64,000 bases of DNA from Photobacterium profundum (GCF_003026285.1 NZ_PYOD01000001.1:62001-126000), one strand, 5' to 3'. Counted from the stretch's first letter, positions 26,343 to 36,167 are shown. The notes: generated by a model not told the origin, from the letters alone. Translations and numbers: made by a program.

Positions 26343-27770
26343 ATGATGAAAAAAGACAATACGCCAACACTCTATTGGATTGATTATGAAACCTTCGGGG
26401 CAACACCAGCTACCGATCGCGCATGTCAATTTGCAGGTGTTCGTACAGATATGGATTTCAACATTATCGGTGAGCCACTGGTAATTTACTGTAAGCCTCC
26501 TGTTGACTACTTACCGTCACCAGAAGCCTGTTTAATAACAGGTATCACGCCACAAGAGGCACAAGAAAAAGGGCTATCTGAACCAGAGTTTATCGCCCAA
26601 ATTCATGCAGAGTTATCTAAACCTAATACCTGCGTTATTGGTTATAACAATGTGCGCTTTGATGATGAAGTAACACGCTATACCCTTTACCGTAATTTCT
26701 ATGACCCATACGCATGGGGCTGGCAGAATGGTAACTCGCGTTGGGATTTGCTTGATATTATGCGTACCTGTTATGCCCTTCGCCCTGAAGGTGTAAACTG
26801 GCCGAATAATGATGAAGGTTTGCCAAGCTTTAAGCTAGAACACTTGTCTGTTGCGAATGGCATTGAACATGCGAACGCACACGATGCAATGGCCGATGTG
26901 TATGCAACCATTGAGTTAGCTAAAATACTAAAAACGAATCAGCCAAAGTTATTTAACTACCTGTTTGATTTACGTCATAAGCGTAAGCTGCAAGAGTTAG
27001 TTGATATTGTGAACTTAACGCCTTTAGTGCATGTTTCTGGCATGTTTGGCGTGGGGTGTGGCAATACAAGCTGGATAGTGCCTATGGCATGGCATCCTGA
27101 TAACAAAAATGCCGTTATTACGGTTAACCTTGCGCAAGATCCTACGCCGTTGATCGAGCTCGATGCCGATCAAATACGTGAGCGTATGTACACCAAGCGC
27201 AGTGAGCTGAAACCAGACGAGTTACCAATACCAGTAAAATTGGTTCACTTAAATAAATGCCCTGTTCTTGCCCCAGCGAAAACATTAAAAGCAGAAGATG
27301 CCAATCGTATTGGTATTGATCGCGCTCAATGTTTAAAAAATCTGCAAATTCTAAAAGAGCACCCAGAAATACGAGAAAAACTGGTGGCTATTTTTGCGGT
27401 TCAGCGTGAATACAAAGAAAATACCGATGTCGATTCGATGTTATATGATGGTTTTTTCTCTAATTCTGATCGCTCTTCTATCGATATTATTCGCGAATCG
27501 ACACCTGAAGCACTGGCTGAAATTCAGCTTAACGTTGAAGATAAGCGCATTAAGCCGCTATTGTTCCGTTACCGTGCACGTAATTTCCCGCTGACATTGA
27601 ATTACGAAGAACAGCAAAAATGGAAGCACCACTGCCAAGACTTCTTTCAAGATAATTTACCCGCTTACATGGAAAATTTTGAAGCCGTGGCGACAGAAAA
27701 CCAATCAAATGAACATAAAATGAAAATACTGAAAGCGCTGTATGACTATATCAACAACAGTGTTAGCTAA
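26343..27770 (+). CDS. sbcB: Exonuclease I (SbcB)
   Basis: 475 residues, the E. coli ExoI length. The DEDD exonuclease motif I is D14-x-E16 in WIDYETFG. Motif II lies in GYNNVRFDDE and motif III is HDAMADVYATIELAK. The ExoI SH3-like and helical C-terminal parts follow (HVSGMFG, PVKLVHLNKCPVLAPAKTL). It degrades single-stranded DNA 3' to 5' in recombination and mismatch repair. Two ATGs in tandem (26343, 26346) with AGGG upstream. A strong terminator follows. Confidence 0.95.
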   Translation: MMKKDNTPTLYWIDYETFGATPATDRACQFAGVRTDMDFNIIGEPLVIYCKPPVDYLPSPEACLITGITPQEAQEKGLSEPEFIAQIHAELSKPNTCVIGYNNVRFDDEVTRYTLYRNFYDPYAWGWQNGNSRWDLLDIMRTCYALRPEGVNWPNNDEGLPSFKLEHLSVANGIEHANAHDAMADVYATIELAKILKTNQPKLFNYLFDLRHKRKLQELVDIVNLTPLVHVSGMFGVGCGNTSWIVPMAWHPDNKNAVITVNLAQDPTPLIELDADQIRERMYTKRSELKPDELPIPVKLVHLNKCPVLAPAKTLKAEDANRIGIDRAQCLKNLQILKEHPEIREKLVAIFAVQREYKENTDVDSMLYDGFFSNSDRSSIDIIRESTPEALAEIQLNVEDKRIKPLLFRYRARNFPLTLNYEEQQKWKHHCQDFFQDNLPAYMENFEAVATENQSNEHKMKILKALYDYINNSVS

Positions 27771-27854
27771 ATCAGTTATTTTATTTTGTTAAACAAAAAG
27801 ATTGAGCTTCATATTAGTCACTGAAATATGAACGATTATCTTCTCAAATAGAAT

Positions 27855-27891
27855 AAGCCTATTAGCCTTTACGGTTAATGGGCTTTTTTTT
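27855..27891 (+). terminator. Terminator of sbcB
   Basis: A 13-bp stem with two G-U pairs (27855-27867/27873-27885) around a TTTAC loop, ending in eight T. Confidence 0.85.
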
Positions 27892-28069
27892 GAGACAATA
27901 TCTCACTTGCTAAGTTTGAACTTCACTCAAATAGCAACAACACTTAAGCAGAGGAAAAGCGTTTACACCTAGCAGATTTAATCCAAAATCACTCAATAAC
28001 ATCGTTGCGTTCAATCTTGTGGTAGACAACGTTTATCACATTCCATTTTAATTCTAATAAGTGATGACT

Positions 28070-28594
28070 ATGACAACGAAAGCCCTAACCCGCTGTTACC
28101 GTTTTCATGATGTTGATTTTGAGCCGGATCTCAATTTATTAGTATGGCATGATGAAACTGAAACTCGTCTCACACTGCATGAATCGCGCTTGTTAGAAGT
28201 CTTATGTTATTTCTCTGGTGAGGTCATAACATCTCAAACCTTGTTTGATAAAACATTTGTACAGTTGGGACCTGATACAGAAAATGTACACGATCAATTT
28301 GATTTAAACTCACTCTTTATTGCTCTTAATAAAAAGCTAACACACAATAATGCGATGGCAATCCCTATTCAGGTTGTGCCTAAATACGGTTTTCGAGTAC
28401 CTCTTCCTGAAAAAACGTGTCGGCTATTTCATACATTTAAAGAACCAAAGCAAGACGTTGATCCGACTCCCCACAAAGAAGAAACACCTGTATCTACGAC
28501 GGAAAATATTGTTAAAAATAACATTGTTCATAAAGTGTCAGTTATTCTAATGGCAGTTGCTGGCATCATGTTATACCTCGCGTCTGAACTATAA
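28070..28594 (+). CDS. ToxR-like membrane-anchored winged-helix regulator without periplasmic domain
   Basis: 174 residues. Residues about 8-110 form an OmpR/ToxR-type winged helix (LTLHESRLLEVLCYFSGEVI, LFIALNKKLT, VVPKYGFRVPLP). A Pro/Glu-rich linker leads to one membrane helix (VSVILMAVAGIMLYLASEL) at the very C-terminus. ToxR, TcpP and CadC have the same order but continue into a periplasmic sensor, which is absent here. Starts at 28061 (GTG), 28064 and 28070 are in frame; the last fits AAGTGA best. Target genes are unknown. Confidence 0.75.
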   Translation: MTTKALTRCYRFHDVDFEPDLNLLVWHDETETRLTLHESRLLEVLCYFSGEVITSQTLFDKTFVQLGPDTENVHDQFDLNSLFIALNKKLTHNNAMAIPIQVVPKYGFRVPLPEKTCRLFHTFKEPKQDVDPTPHKEETPVSTTENIVKNNIVHKVSVILMAVAGIMLYLASEL

Positions 28595-28729
28595 CTCTTC
28601 CTATTTGGCTCACCTGCATAATTACCGCTAAGATCAACGTAATTGAATAGTAAATCATGGCATTAAATGTGGCGCAGATCACAAATTAATTGTATGATGA
28701 ATCTGTTATTTGGCGTATTTGAAGGGTTT

Positions 28730-29068
28730 ATGAAATACATTCGCTCATTCGCGATCATCTTTGCTTGTCTTTTTCTCGGTAAAGGCATTCAAGCGTTAAC
28801 CGGAGTTGCTATTCCCGGCAGTATTATCGGCATGCTTATTCTTTTCGCCGTACTTTCTATGGGGCTTATTCCTTCGCACTGGGCAAAAGAGGGCTGCCAT
28901 CTGCTTATTCGCCACATGGCGCTGTTGTTCGTGCCTGTCGGTGTCGGGCTTATGGATTATCTCGATCTTATCAGTATGAATACCCTTCCCATTTTGCTTA
29001 GTACATTAGGCAGTAGTTTGGTTGTATTAATTGTTATTGGTGTCGCTACGCACCATAAGGAAAAATAA
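28730..29068 (+). CDS. yohJ: LrgA/CidA-family protein YohJ
   Basis: 112 residues with four membrane helices. The family block VAIPGSIIGMLILFAVL is present, then HLLIRHMALLFVPVGVGLMDY, as in E. coli YohJ. LrgA/CidA proteins are small holin-like proteins acting with LrgB/CidB partners; YohJ/YohK are linked to pyruvate/glycolate-type transport and envelope physiology. The start at 28730 has GAAGGG upstream; an in-frame extension to 28667 has no ribosome site. The stop overlaps the yohK start (TAATG). Confidence 0.88.
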   Translation: MKYIRSFAIIFACLFLGKGIQALTGVAIPGSIIGMLILFAVLSMGLIPSHWAKEGCHLLIRHMALLFVPVGVGLMDYLDLISMNTLPILLSTLGSSLVVLIVIGVATHHKEK

Positions 29069-29751
29069 TGATCTGGCTTCTTATCACTCTGATCGTTTTT
29101 TATCTTGCACGTCTTATATCTAAACGATTACAACACCCTATTGTGAACCCACTTCTTATTTGCCTTGTCATTATTATCCCTTTGCTGTTGTGGCTGAATG
29201 TGCCCTATACAGAATATATGGCACAAAATAAGTGGCTGAATTATTTACTAGAGCCTGCTGTCGTTGCGTTGGCATTTCCGCTTTACGAACAACTGTCGCA
29301 AATACGCCAAAAGTGGAAAATCATTTTATCTGTCTGTTTAGTTGGTAGTCTTCTGTCGATGATTGTGGGCGCCAGTATTGCCCTATCAATGGGGGCTTCA
29401 CCTGAATTAACAGCCAGCATTTTACCTAAATCAGTTACAACACCGATTGCGATGGCTGTGGCTGATCAAATTGGTGGTGTGCCTGCGATTGCTGCAATTA
29501 TGGTGATTATTGCGGGGCTATTTGGTGCTGTATTCGGGTATCCATTATTTAAGCTATTTGGCATACAAGCTCCTATTGCAAAGGGGTTAACAATGGGTAC
29601 GGTTTCTCACGCATTGGGTACAGCGAAAGCAGCAGAAGAAAACCATCAAGAAGGCGCGTTCAGTTCATTAGCTTTGGTTATTTGCGGTGTCTTCACATCG
29701 ATATTGGCACCAGTTGTCTACCCAATCATTTTAATGATGTTTGGTTATTGA
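29068..29751 (+). CDS. yohK: LrgB/CidB-family protein YohK
   Basis: 227 residues with six or more membrane segments. Family blocks: NPLLICLVIIIPLLLWL, LPKSVTTPIAMAVADQIGG and GLTMGTVSHALGTAKA. It is the partner of YohJ, and the one-base overlap of stop and start indicates coupling. YohK/LrgB proteins are the transporter-like component of the pair. Confidence 0.9.
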   Translation: MIWLLITLIVFYLARLISKRLQHPIVNPLLICLVIIIPLLLWLNVPYTEYMAQNKWLNYLLEPAVVALAFPLYEQLSQIRQKWKIILSVCLVGSLLSMIVGASIALSMGASPELTASILPKSVTTPIAMAVADQIGGVPAIAAIMVIIAGLFGAVFGYPLFKLFGIQAPIAKGLTMGTVSHALGTAKAAEENHQEGAFSSLALVICGVFTSILAPVVYPIILMMFGY

Positions 29752-29884
29752 AAAATGATAGGAAAAAGCAGCAAGATGCATGCAATCGCATACATTTATA
29801 AGTTATTGATAATTGGTAGTGTGATTTTTAAAACACGTGTGACGCCACTCGCATTAATGTATGGAGTGAAACAAGAATTACCAT

Positions 29885-29929
29885 AACGTGACTCAGATCA
29901 CGCATAATTTAAAATTGCTCGCCTACAAT
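29885..29929 (+). promoter_or_regulatory. Class II CRP-dependent promoter of cdd
   Basis: CGTGA-N6-TCACG at 29887-29902, centre 29894.5, with TACAAT at 29924-29929. A start about seven bases downstream (29936) puts the CRP centre at -41.5, the class II position. No good -35 box is present, as expected. E. coli cdd is also CRP/CytR controlled. Confidence 0.65.
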
Positions 29930-29961
29930 GTTTCTCCATCAACTAAACGGAGTAACACCTC

Positions 29962-30849
29962 ATGCATGCTAAGATCATGGATGCTTTAGGTTCCTTACCC
30001 TCTGATCTAGCATCAGCGGTAAAGCCTATATTTGAAGATGCTAATTTTGATGCAACAATAAGTCCCGAACAATTCACCACACTGCTTTCAACAACCCACA
30101 TGACAGACAGTGAATTACGTGTTGCCCTTCTTCCTATCGCTGCTGCTTACTCCGTTGCTCCTATTTCTAATTTCTTTGTCGGTGCCATTGTTCGTGGTGA
30201 ATCTGGTCGTTTGTATTTCGGTGCAAATATGGAATTTGTCGGCGCATCGCTTTCTCAGACTATTCATGCTGAACAGTCTGCTATTAGCCATGCGTGGATA
30301 AAAGGCGAAACGGGCATCACTGATATTACAATTAACTACAGCCCATGTGGCCACTGTCGTCAGTTCATGAACGAACTGACAACAGCAAAGACGTTAATTG
30401 TTCAATTACCCGAGCGTGAAGAACAAACGTTACAACAGTATTTACCTGAATCGTTTGGCCCTGCAGATCTGAATATTACCGATGCACTGCTAGGTACAAT
30501 TGACCACGGTATTACGATTAAAGAAACAGACGAATTTGTTGCTATTGCTTGTAAAGCGGCGAATGGTTCACATGCGCCCTACACCAAGAATTACAGCGGT
30601 GTTGCATTGAAAGCGACTGACGGTAAAGTGTTCATTGGTAAGTATGCTGAAAACGCAGCCTTCAACCCTAGCCTTCCACCATTGCAAGTTGCCTTGGTTA
30701 ATATGAATATGGCAGGTTATGCGTTAACTGATATTGCAGAAGCTGCATTAGTTGAAAAAGCAGACAGCACCATTAGCCATCTTTCAGATACGCAAACAAC
30801 ACTTGAAGCATTGAATCCTGATATTCCTCTTACTTATGTAGCGGCATAA
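29962..30849 (+). CDS. cdd: Cytidine deaminase
   Basis: 295 residues, the long dimeric form as in E. coli (294). Zinc and catalytic residues: H102-A-E104 in [11 protein letters not shown], and C129 and C132 in SPCGHCRQF, at the E. coli positions. A second, degenerate deaminase domain forms the C-terminal half. It converts cytidine and deoxycytidine to uridine forms for salvage. An apparent CRP site and -10 box precede it, and a terminator follows. Confidence 0.95.
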   Translation: MHAKIMDALGSLPSDLASAVKPIFEDANFDATISPEQFTTLLSTTHMTDSELRVALLPIAAAYSVAPISNFFVGAIVRGESGRLYFGANMEFVGASLSQTIHAEQSAISHAWIKGETGITDITINYSPCGHCRQFMNELTTAKTLIVQLPEREEQTLQQYLPESFGPADLNITDALLGTIDHGITIKETDEFVAIACKAANGSHAPYTKNYSGVALKATDGKVFIGKYAENAAFNPSLPPLQVALVNMNMAGYALTDIAEAALVEKADSTISHLSDTQTTLEALNPDIPLTYVAA

Positions 30850-30902
30850 TATCTCTACCCACCAGCATCTGATGGATAGCGTTCATTTTAAGTACCACAA
30901 AG

Positions 30903-30930
30903 AAGCCGCTTTTTAGTGGCTTTTTCTTTT
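30903..30930 (+). terminator. Terminator of cdd
   Basis: AAGCCGCT-TTTT-AGTGGCTT stem (one G-U pair), then T-rich DNA. Confidence 0.8.
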
Positions 30931-31018
30931 AGAATCAGTGCCAATCAACTCACTGCTGTACCAATCAGAAGGAGTTCGGAGTATTATCCGACTTCATTAT
31001 TCTTATTAGTCTCATTCC

Positions 31019-31897
31019 ATGTCTCACAAACACAATCCAATTCAAGGCGCGAGCTGGATGCTAACCGCTGGCTTAGCATTTGCACTTGTAAATAGCTTGG
31101 CACAGTACTTGAGCGTTAAACTGAATTTACCCTCAACAACCGTTGGTTTTATCCAATATTTTATTGCTTTGATTGCAATGCTTCCGTGGTTAAAAAGTTT
31201 GGGGTTACGACACGCTTTACGTACCGAGCATTTCGGGCAGCATTGCTTTCGGGTTTTCCTGTCGGTTATTGGTATTCAGTTGTGGCTGTGGGCTCTCGCT
31301 TATCCTGTGCCTATTTGGCAAGGTATCGCGTTACTGATGACATCACCGTTGTTCGCCACCATTGGATCTGGTTTATTCCTCAAAGAAAAAGTCGGCACAG
31401 CGCGTTGGGTGGCAACATTAGCAGGCTTTATTGGCGCGATGATCATTCTAGAACCTTGGGGAGATTCCTTTAACTGGGCGTCGCTATTACCGATAGGTGC
31501 CGCTTTCTTTTGGGCAAGCTATTCACTCATGGTTAAGAAATTATCGGTTTATGATTCACCGACTACCATGGTGGTTTATCTTTTAATTTTGATTACCCCG
31601 TTTAATCTATTTTTGGCATTGCCAACATTCACCGTTCCCGATCAAAACCTGACTTGGATATTGCTTGCGGCGGCTGGTTTGTTAACAGCATTGGCACAGT
31701 GGGCAATCGCGAAGGCTTATGCAGCCGCTGATGCCTCTTTTGTTCAGCCTTTTGATCACGCCAAATTACCATTAAACGTATTCGCTGGTTGGGTTGTATT
31801 TGGTTGGGCTCCTCCTGGTCGCCTATGGTTAGGTGCAGCTATTATTGTCGCGTCTGTAGCCTTTATTACGCATTGGGAAAACCGTAAAAAGCGTTAA
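31019..31897 (+). CDS. EamA/DMT-family transporter
   Basis: 292 residues with ten membrane helices in two EamA repeats (SWMLTAGLAFALVNSLAQYL early; SLLPIGAAFFWASYSLMVKK mid). A positively charged C-terminus (ENRKKR) follows the last helix. Drug/metabolite transporters of this type export amino acids or other metabolites; the substrate cannot be inferred. The ribosome site is weak. Transcribed alone. Confidence 0.8.
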   Translation: MSHKHNPIQGASWMLTAGLAFALVNSLAQYLSVKLNLPSTTVGFIQYFIALIAMLPWLKSLGLRHALRTEHFGQHCFRVFLSVIGIQLWLWALAYPVPIWQGIALLMTSPLFATIGSGLFLKEKVGTARWVATLAGFIGAMIILEPWGDSFNWASLLPIGAAFFWASYSLMVKKLSVYDSPTTMVVYLLILITPFNLFLALPTFTVPDQNLTWILLAAAGLLTALAQWAIAKAYAAADASFVQPFDHAKLPLNVFAGWVVFGWAPPGRLWLGAAIIVASVAFITHWENRKKR

Positions 31898-32205
31898 CCT
31901 GACACCCGTTACTACTGATAGCATTTAACGCCACTGTCATACTTTTGTATTTGATTATTTAATGCAGAAATTAATAGCAGTGGCGTTATTCGATCTTGTC
32001 TTTAGCCATAACCATTCTGCTTTACCAAACTACTTCACTATTCTGATTATTTCTACGTTCTCTCGTCTTTACTGCTATAACGCCTCATCACTGACACATC
32101 GAATTAAACAGTACTGTCTATACTGTTCAGAACACATTTTTACATCCACATTCACAATATTACAGTGAAATGCTTTTCCACACATTTTGATTCAAGGAAA
32201 AGAGA
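31898..32205. other. Intergenic, nothing recognised
   Basis: 308 bp upstream of the TAXI receptor gene. A 68-codon frame on the plus strand lacks a ribosome site and protein-like composition. Confidence 0.5.
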
Positions 32206-33177
32206 ATGAAACGTATATCTCTTAGCTCAGTTCTAGTTGGTTTGATCTCATTAGTTGTATCGCTTACCGCGCATGCAGAACAGTTCATTACTATTGGTAC
32301 AGGCGGCGTTACAGGTGTGTATTACCCAACAGGCGGTGCAATCTGTCGCTTGGTGAATAAAGACCGTAAAACCCACGGTATACGCTGCTCTGTCGAAAGT
32401 ACGGGGGGCTCTATCTATAACATCAATACTATTCGAGCAGGTGAACTTGATTTAGCCATCGCGCAATCAGATTGGCAACATCATGCGTATAACGGCACAA
32501 GCCTATTTGAAGAAAAAGGCCCTTTTAAGTCATTACGCTCCGTATTTTCTCTTCATGCTGAACCTTTTACCGTTGTCGCAAGAGCTGACTCTGGCATTAA
32601 GACCTTTGATGATTTGAAAGGAAAGCGCGTCAACATTGGTAACCCAGGCTCAGGGCAACGAGGTACGATGGAAGTCTTAATGAAAGCCAAAGGCTGGACA
32701 ATGAAAGACTTTAAATTAGTGTCTGAATTGAAAGCATCTGAACAATCCAAAGCATTATGTGATAACAAAATCGATGCCATGATTTACACCGTTGGGCACC
32801 CTAGCGGCGCCATTAAAGAAGCCACAACATCTTGCAGTAGTGTGATTGTTGAAGTTGCAGGACCTGTCATCGATAAGTTAGTCGATGAAAATGCGTTCTA
32901 TCGTATTGTTACCATTCCTGGCGGCATGTACATGGGTTCAGAGAATGGTGTAAAAACATTTGGTGTCGGCGCGACTTTCGTAAGTTCAACTCAAGTCGAT
33001 AACAATGTGATTTATGCAGTTACACAGTCTGTTTTTGATAATTTTAATGAGTTTAAGAGATTACATCCGGCTTTCAGTGGCTTGAAAAAAGAAGAAATGA
33101 TTAATGATGGATTAACAGCACCGCTGCACGATGGGGCTAAAAAATACTTTATCGAGGTCGGTTTACTCGCGGAATAG
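32206..33177 (+). CDS. TAXI-family TRAP transporter solute receptor
   Basis: 323 residues. Signal peptide ending LTAHA-EQF, then ITIGTGGVTGVYYPTGGAICRLVN, the TAXI family opening, and later FDDLKGKRVNIGNPGSGQRGT. The receptor captures a substrate (glutamate or another dicarboxylate in known members) in the periplasm and delivers it to a fused TRAP membrane protein. No TRAP membrane gene is adjacent, so the receptor is an orphan here. AAGGAAAAGAG precedes the ATG. Confidence 0.92.
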   Translation: MKRISLSSVLVGLISLVVSLTAHAEQFITIGTGGVTGVYYPTGGAICRLVNKDRKTHGIRCSVESTGGSIYNINTIRAGELDLAIAQSDWQHHAYNGTSLFEEKGPFKSLRSVFSLHAEPFTVVARADSGIKTFDDLKGKRVNIGNPGSGQRGTMEVLMKAKGWTMKDFKLVSELKASEQSKALCDNKIDAMIYTVGHPSGAIKEATTSCSSVIVEVAGPVIDKLVDENAFYRIVTIPGGMYMGSENGVKTFGVGATFVSSTQVDNNVIYAVTQSVFDNFNEFKRLHPAFSGLKKEEMINDGLTAPLHDGAKKYFIEVGLLAE

Positions 33178-33240
33178 TGAGCTAACTAAATGATTGGTAA
33201 TAAATGTGTGAATACATTTCAGGACGAGACACATTAAACA

Positions 33241-33278
33241 AAAAGGGCTAGCCACATATTACTGGTTAGCCCTTTTTT
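33241..33278. terminator. Bidirectional terminator
   Basis: GGGCTAGCC (33245-33253) pairs with GGTTAGCCC (33264-33272), flanked by A and T runs. It lies between the convergent TAXI receptor and outer membrane protein genes. Confidence 0.8.
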
Positions 33279-33317
33279 ATGCATTTTTATATAGCTGCCA
33301 CTTCGTTTTAAATTGAT

Positions 33318-33722
33318 TTAAAAACGGACACGAAAACCAAGCGCTGCTTCTAATTCAAGGTCTACATCTTCAACAACATACAGAGTTGGACCTAATTCAC
33401 CGTAGAACTCAAAACTATTCACTGGTAGCTCAAAACCAACACCTGAACGCACACCCACTTTATCGTGTTTGTTATCGACGTATTGTGCACCAACAAAGGT
33501 ATATAAATTATTTAAATCCGAATTTTTTGACAAAGAGCCAAGGTTGAACGTTTTATCAACTGCCAGCCCGAAGTCATCAATGCCAAGCGAAAAGCGCAAA
33601 TCATTATGCTTATATTGAATACCAGACATTGGGCTACCTAAAAAGACGCCAATGGCTTGTGCCGCATGGGCTGAAAATGGAACAACAAAGAATAGTGCTA
33701 ACCCTAAGAAATACTTTTTCAT
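33318..33722 (-). CDS. Small outer-membrane beta-barrel protein
   Basis: 134 residues. Signal peptide MKKYFLGLALFFVVPFSAHA, then alternating strands (LRFSLGIDDFGLAVDKTFN, VGVRSGVGFELPV, FEFYGELGPTLYVV) and a C-terminal aromatic (FRVRF), the barrel-assembly signal. It is probably an eight-stranded or smaller barrel. The family has no known role. The start at 33722 is chosen for its signal peptide. Confidence 0.65.
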   Translation of the reverse strand: MKKYFLGLALFFVVPFSAHAAQAIGVFLGSPMSGIQYKHNDLRFSLGIDDFGLAVDKTFNLGSLSKNSDLNNLYTFVGAQYVDNKHDKVGVRSGVGFELPVNSFEFYGELGPTLYVVEDVDLELEAALGFRVRF

Positions 33723-33840
33723 TTTGTACTGCCTACTTTGTGTTTGATAGAACAACTAAAATCGCAACGCTGTTGTTACAATAAGTAAAACATAACAATT
33801 TATATTAGTTACATCGTCACTTAATGTGTAGGTGTATACA

Positions 33841-33900
33841 CCCCTACTGGCCTCTACTGGCCTCTACTGGCCTCTACTGGCCTCTACTGGCCTCTAGTGG
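33841..33900. repeat. Six tandem 10-bp repeats
   Basis: Six adjoining units of CCTCTACTGG: the first reads CCCCTACTGG, the next four are exact, and the last is CCTCTAGTGG. The 10-bp period is close to one DNA helical turn. It lies upstream of both the outer-membrane protein gene (leftward) and purT (rightward). Confidence 0.95.
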
Positions 33901-34102
33901 GCGGAAGTAATCTAACCAAAAAGTTCCCTAAACACGATGCTTTAAACAAGAACTGACACAACGTTGACAGGAAAATGCGCTTATCAATACGTTAAGTACG
34001 CTTTTACTTCACCATTCACACTTAATTCAGACTTACCCAATACAACATTGTATTTTTATTACCCATGCGTTCTAACCGTTCAATATATCAACAAAAACAA
34101 CA

Positions 34103-34118
34103 AAGCAAACGTTTGCGT
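34103..34118 (+). promoter_or_regulatory. PurR box upstream of purT
   Basis: AAGCAAACGTTTGCGT, a near-perfect match to the PurR operator ACGCAAACGTTTTCNT form. Centre 65 bp before the purT start codon. It predicts repression by purines. Confidence 0.8.
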
Positions 34119-34175
34119 CATTATTGAAATCAGTTATCATTTACCCAGTATCAATACTCATCGTAAGGAAATTCA

Positions 34176-35351
34176 ATGTTTGGTTCAGCAACGCGTTCTG
34201 ATGCAACCCGTGTGTTACTTCTTGGTTCTGGTGAATTAGGTAAAGAAGTGGCGATTGAATGTCAACGTTTAGGCTTAGAGGTTGTCGCCGTTGATCGTTA
34301 TGATAATGCACCAGCAATGCAAGTTGCTCATCGTAGCCATGTTATCGACATGCTGGATGGCGATGCACTTAGAAAATTGATTGAATTAGAGCAGCCACAC
34401 TACGTTGTTCCTGAAATTGAAGCCATTGCAACAGACACTCTCGTCTCGCTTGAAGCTGAGGGAGTGAATATTGTTCCTACAGCAAATGCGACTAAGCTAA
34501 CCATGAATCGTGAAGGCATTCGTCGTTTAGCGGCTGAAGACTTACAGATTCCTACTTCTCCTTTTGAATTCGCCGATCAATATAATGATTTTGTCGCAGC
34601 AGTAGAACACGTAGGCACACCGTGTGTTGTTAAACCTATTATGAGTTCTTCAGGTAAAGGCCAGAGTGTGATTAAAACACCTGCCGATATCGAAGCATCG
34701 TGGCAGTACGCACAAGAAGGCGGCCGGGCGGGTACTGGCCGCGTTGTAGTTGAAGGCTTTATAAAGTTCGATTACGAAATTACGTTGCTTACAATTCGCG
34801 CTGTTGATGGCGTGCATTTCTGTGCCCCGATTGGTCATCGCCAAGAAGATGGTGATTACCGTGAATCATGGCAGCCACAACAGATGTCAGATGAAGCACT
34901 AAAAGCCGCGCAAGATGTTGCTGAAAAAGTAGTTAATGCTCTGGGTGGTTATGGGCTGTTCGGCGTAGAACTGTTTGTGCGTGGAAATGAAGTGCTGTTT
35001 AATGAAGTATCACCTCGCCCGCATGATACGGGAATGGTTACGTTGATCTCTCAAGATCTGTCTGAATTTGCATTACACGTTCGTGCGTTTTTAGGCTTAC
35101 CGATTCAACAAATCATTCAGTATGGCCCAGCGGCTTCTGCTGTTATTTTAGGTAATGGTATTTCAAGCAACATTCGCTTCGATAACTTAACCTCAGCACT
35201 ATCTCGTCCACAGACTCAGGTGCGCCTGTTTGGCAAGCCAGAAATTAACGGGCGTCGTCGCCTTGGTGTTGCGTTAACGCGTCGTGAGGATACCAACCAG
35301 GCTGTTTCTGACGCTATTAATGCAGCAGAAGACGTTAAAGTTATTTATTAA
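34176..35351 (+). CDS. purT: Formate-dependent GAR transformylase
   Basis: 391 residues (E. coli PurT 392). An N-terminal pre-ATP-grasp fold ([21 protein letters not shown]) is followed by ATP-grasp blocks [14 protein letters not shown] and [14 protein letters not shown]. The enzyme uses formate and ATP to formylate glycinamide ribonucleotide in purine synthesis. TAAGGA lies before the ATG. A PurR box is present upstream and a terminator downstream. Confidence 0.96.
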   Translation: MFGSATRSDATRVLLLGSGELGKEVAIECQRLGLEVVAVDRYDNAPAMQVAHRSHVIDMLDGDALRKLIELEQPHYVVPEIEAIATDTLVSLEAEGVNIVPTANATKLTMNREGIRRLAAEDLQIPTSPFEFADQYNDFVAAVEHVGTPCVVKPIMSSSGKGQSVIKTPADIEASWQYAQEGGRAGTGRVVVEGFIKFDYEITLLTIRAVDGVHFCAPIGHRQEDGDYRESWQPQQMSDEALKAAQDVAEKVVNALGGYGLFGVELFVRGNEVLFNEVSPRPHDTGMVTLISQDLSEFALHVRAFLGLPIQQIIQYGPAASAVILGNGISSNIRFDNLTSALSRPQTQVRLFGKPEINGRRRLGVALTRREDTNQAVSDAINAAEDVKVIY

Positions 35352-35441
35352 TCCCATTTTATTCTCTCTACCACTGAATAGACTGGTGGCAACGCCACTT
35401 ACATATCTACAGTAGAGTACAAATAAACGGATAATAACAAC

Positions 35442-35478
35442 AGAGGCGAAGCTCTATCATAGTGCTTCGCCTCTTTTC
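35442..35478 (+). terminator. Terminator of purT
   Basis: AGAGGCGAAGC (35442-35452) pairs with GCTTCGCCTCT (35464-35474), then TTTT. Confidence 0.85.
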
Positions 35479-35525
35479 ATTCTGCTACTTTTAACTCAAT
35501 AAACGTCGTACTTGAAAAACCAATG

Positions 35526-36167
35526 TTAAACGACTTCAATCAACCATGCTTCTTCAGCAAAATGGCTCAATCCATTTTTACGTCGTGGGTGTGTTTCATC
35601 TTTTTCATCGCGCGCTAACAGCGTGATGTTACAACCATCAAATAAACGGTGTACCTCATCACTCATCACAGAGAACGGAGGACCATTTAATTGCTCTTGT
35701 GGGTAATCTAATGTTACCAACAAAATGCGACCGCCTTTTTTCACTAACGACAATAAACGCTCAACATACATTTCACGCATATTCTTTGGCATCGCAATTA
35801 ATGCGGCACGATCGTAGACCACATCAACAGGATCAATACGCACTGAAAAGTAATCACCACAATGAATGGTGATCTCATCAAATGCATACACACTTTCATG
35901 GCCAATCGAAGTTACCATTGGTGTATACAAGTGTTCAGCAAAAAAAGATCTTACTGCGATATCACTCAGTTCAATACCAATTACGTTATTATGTTTTTGG
36001 GCTAACCAAACCAGATCAACAGACTTCCCACACATAGGCACAAGCACACGATCGTCGCGTGTTGCTTTAAGCATTGGCCAATATTGCGTTAATACCGGGT
36101 TAGTATCGTCAAGGTGAAAGCCAATACGATTTTCTGCCCAGCGGCTATGCCAAAATTCTGCGTCCAT
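35526..36167 (-). CDS. tpm: Thiopurine S-methyltransferase
   Basis: 213 residues. Opening EFWHSRWAENRIGFHLDDTNP with the conserved WxxRWxxxxxGFH pattern, SAM-binding VLVPMCGKSVDLVWLA, and VVYDRAALIAMP. Length and motifs match bacterial Tpm, which methylates thiopurines and detoxifies selenium and tellurium oxyanions into methylated volatiles. Convergent with purT. Confidence 0.93.
   Translation of the reverse strand: MDAEFWHSRWAENRIGFHLDDTNPVLTQYWPMLKATRDDRVLVPMCGKSVDLVWLAQKHNNVIGIELSDIAVRSFFAEHLYTPMVTSIGHESVYAFDEITIHCGDYFSVRIDPVDVVYDRAALIAMPKNMREMYVERLLSLVKKGGRILLVTLDYPQEQLNGPPFSVMSDEVHRLFDGCNITLLARDEKDETHPRRKNGLSHFAEEAWLIEVV

Larger units (their letters stand above)
33723..34175. other. 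Intergenic region with tandem decamers and PurR box
   Basis: 453 bp between divergent genes. Holds the decamer array (33841-33900) and the PurR box (34103-34118); both are listed separately. No gene is supported; the plus-strand frame at 33964 overlaps purT and looks non-coding. Confidence 0.6.

Noticed and set aside
31962..32168. 68-codon plus-strand frame before the TAXI receptor
   Set aside because: No ribosome site and low-complexity codon-shadow appearance.
33841..33900. CRISPR array
   Set aside because: Units are directly adjacent 10-mers with no spacers.
33964..34239. 91-codon frame overlapping the purT start
   Set aside because: Overlaps the PurR box and purT in another frame; purT is certain.
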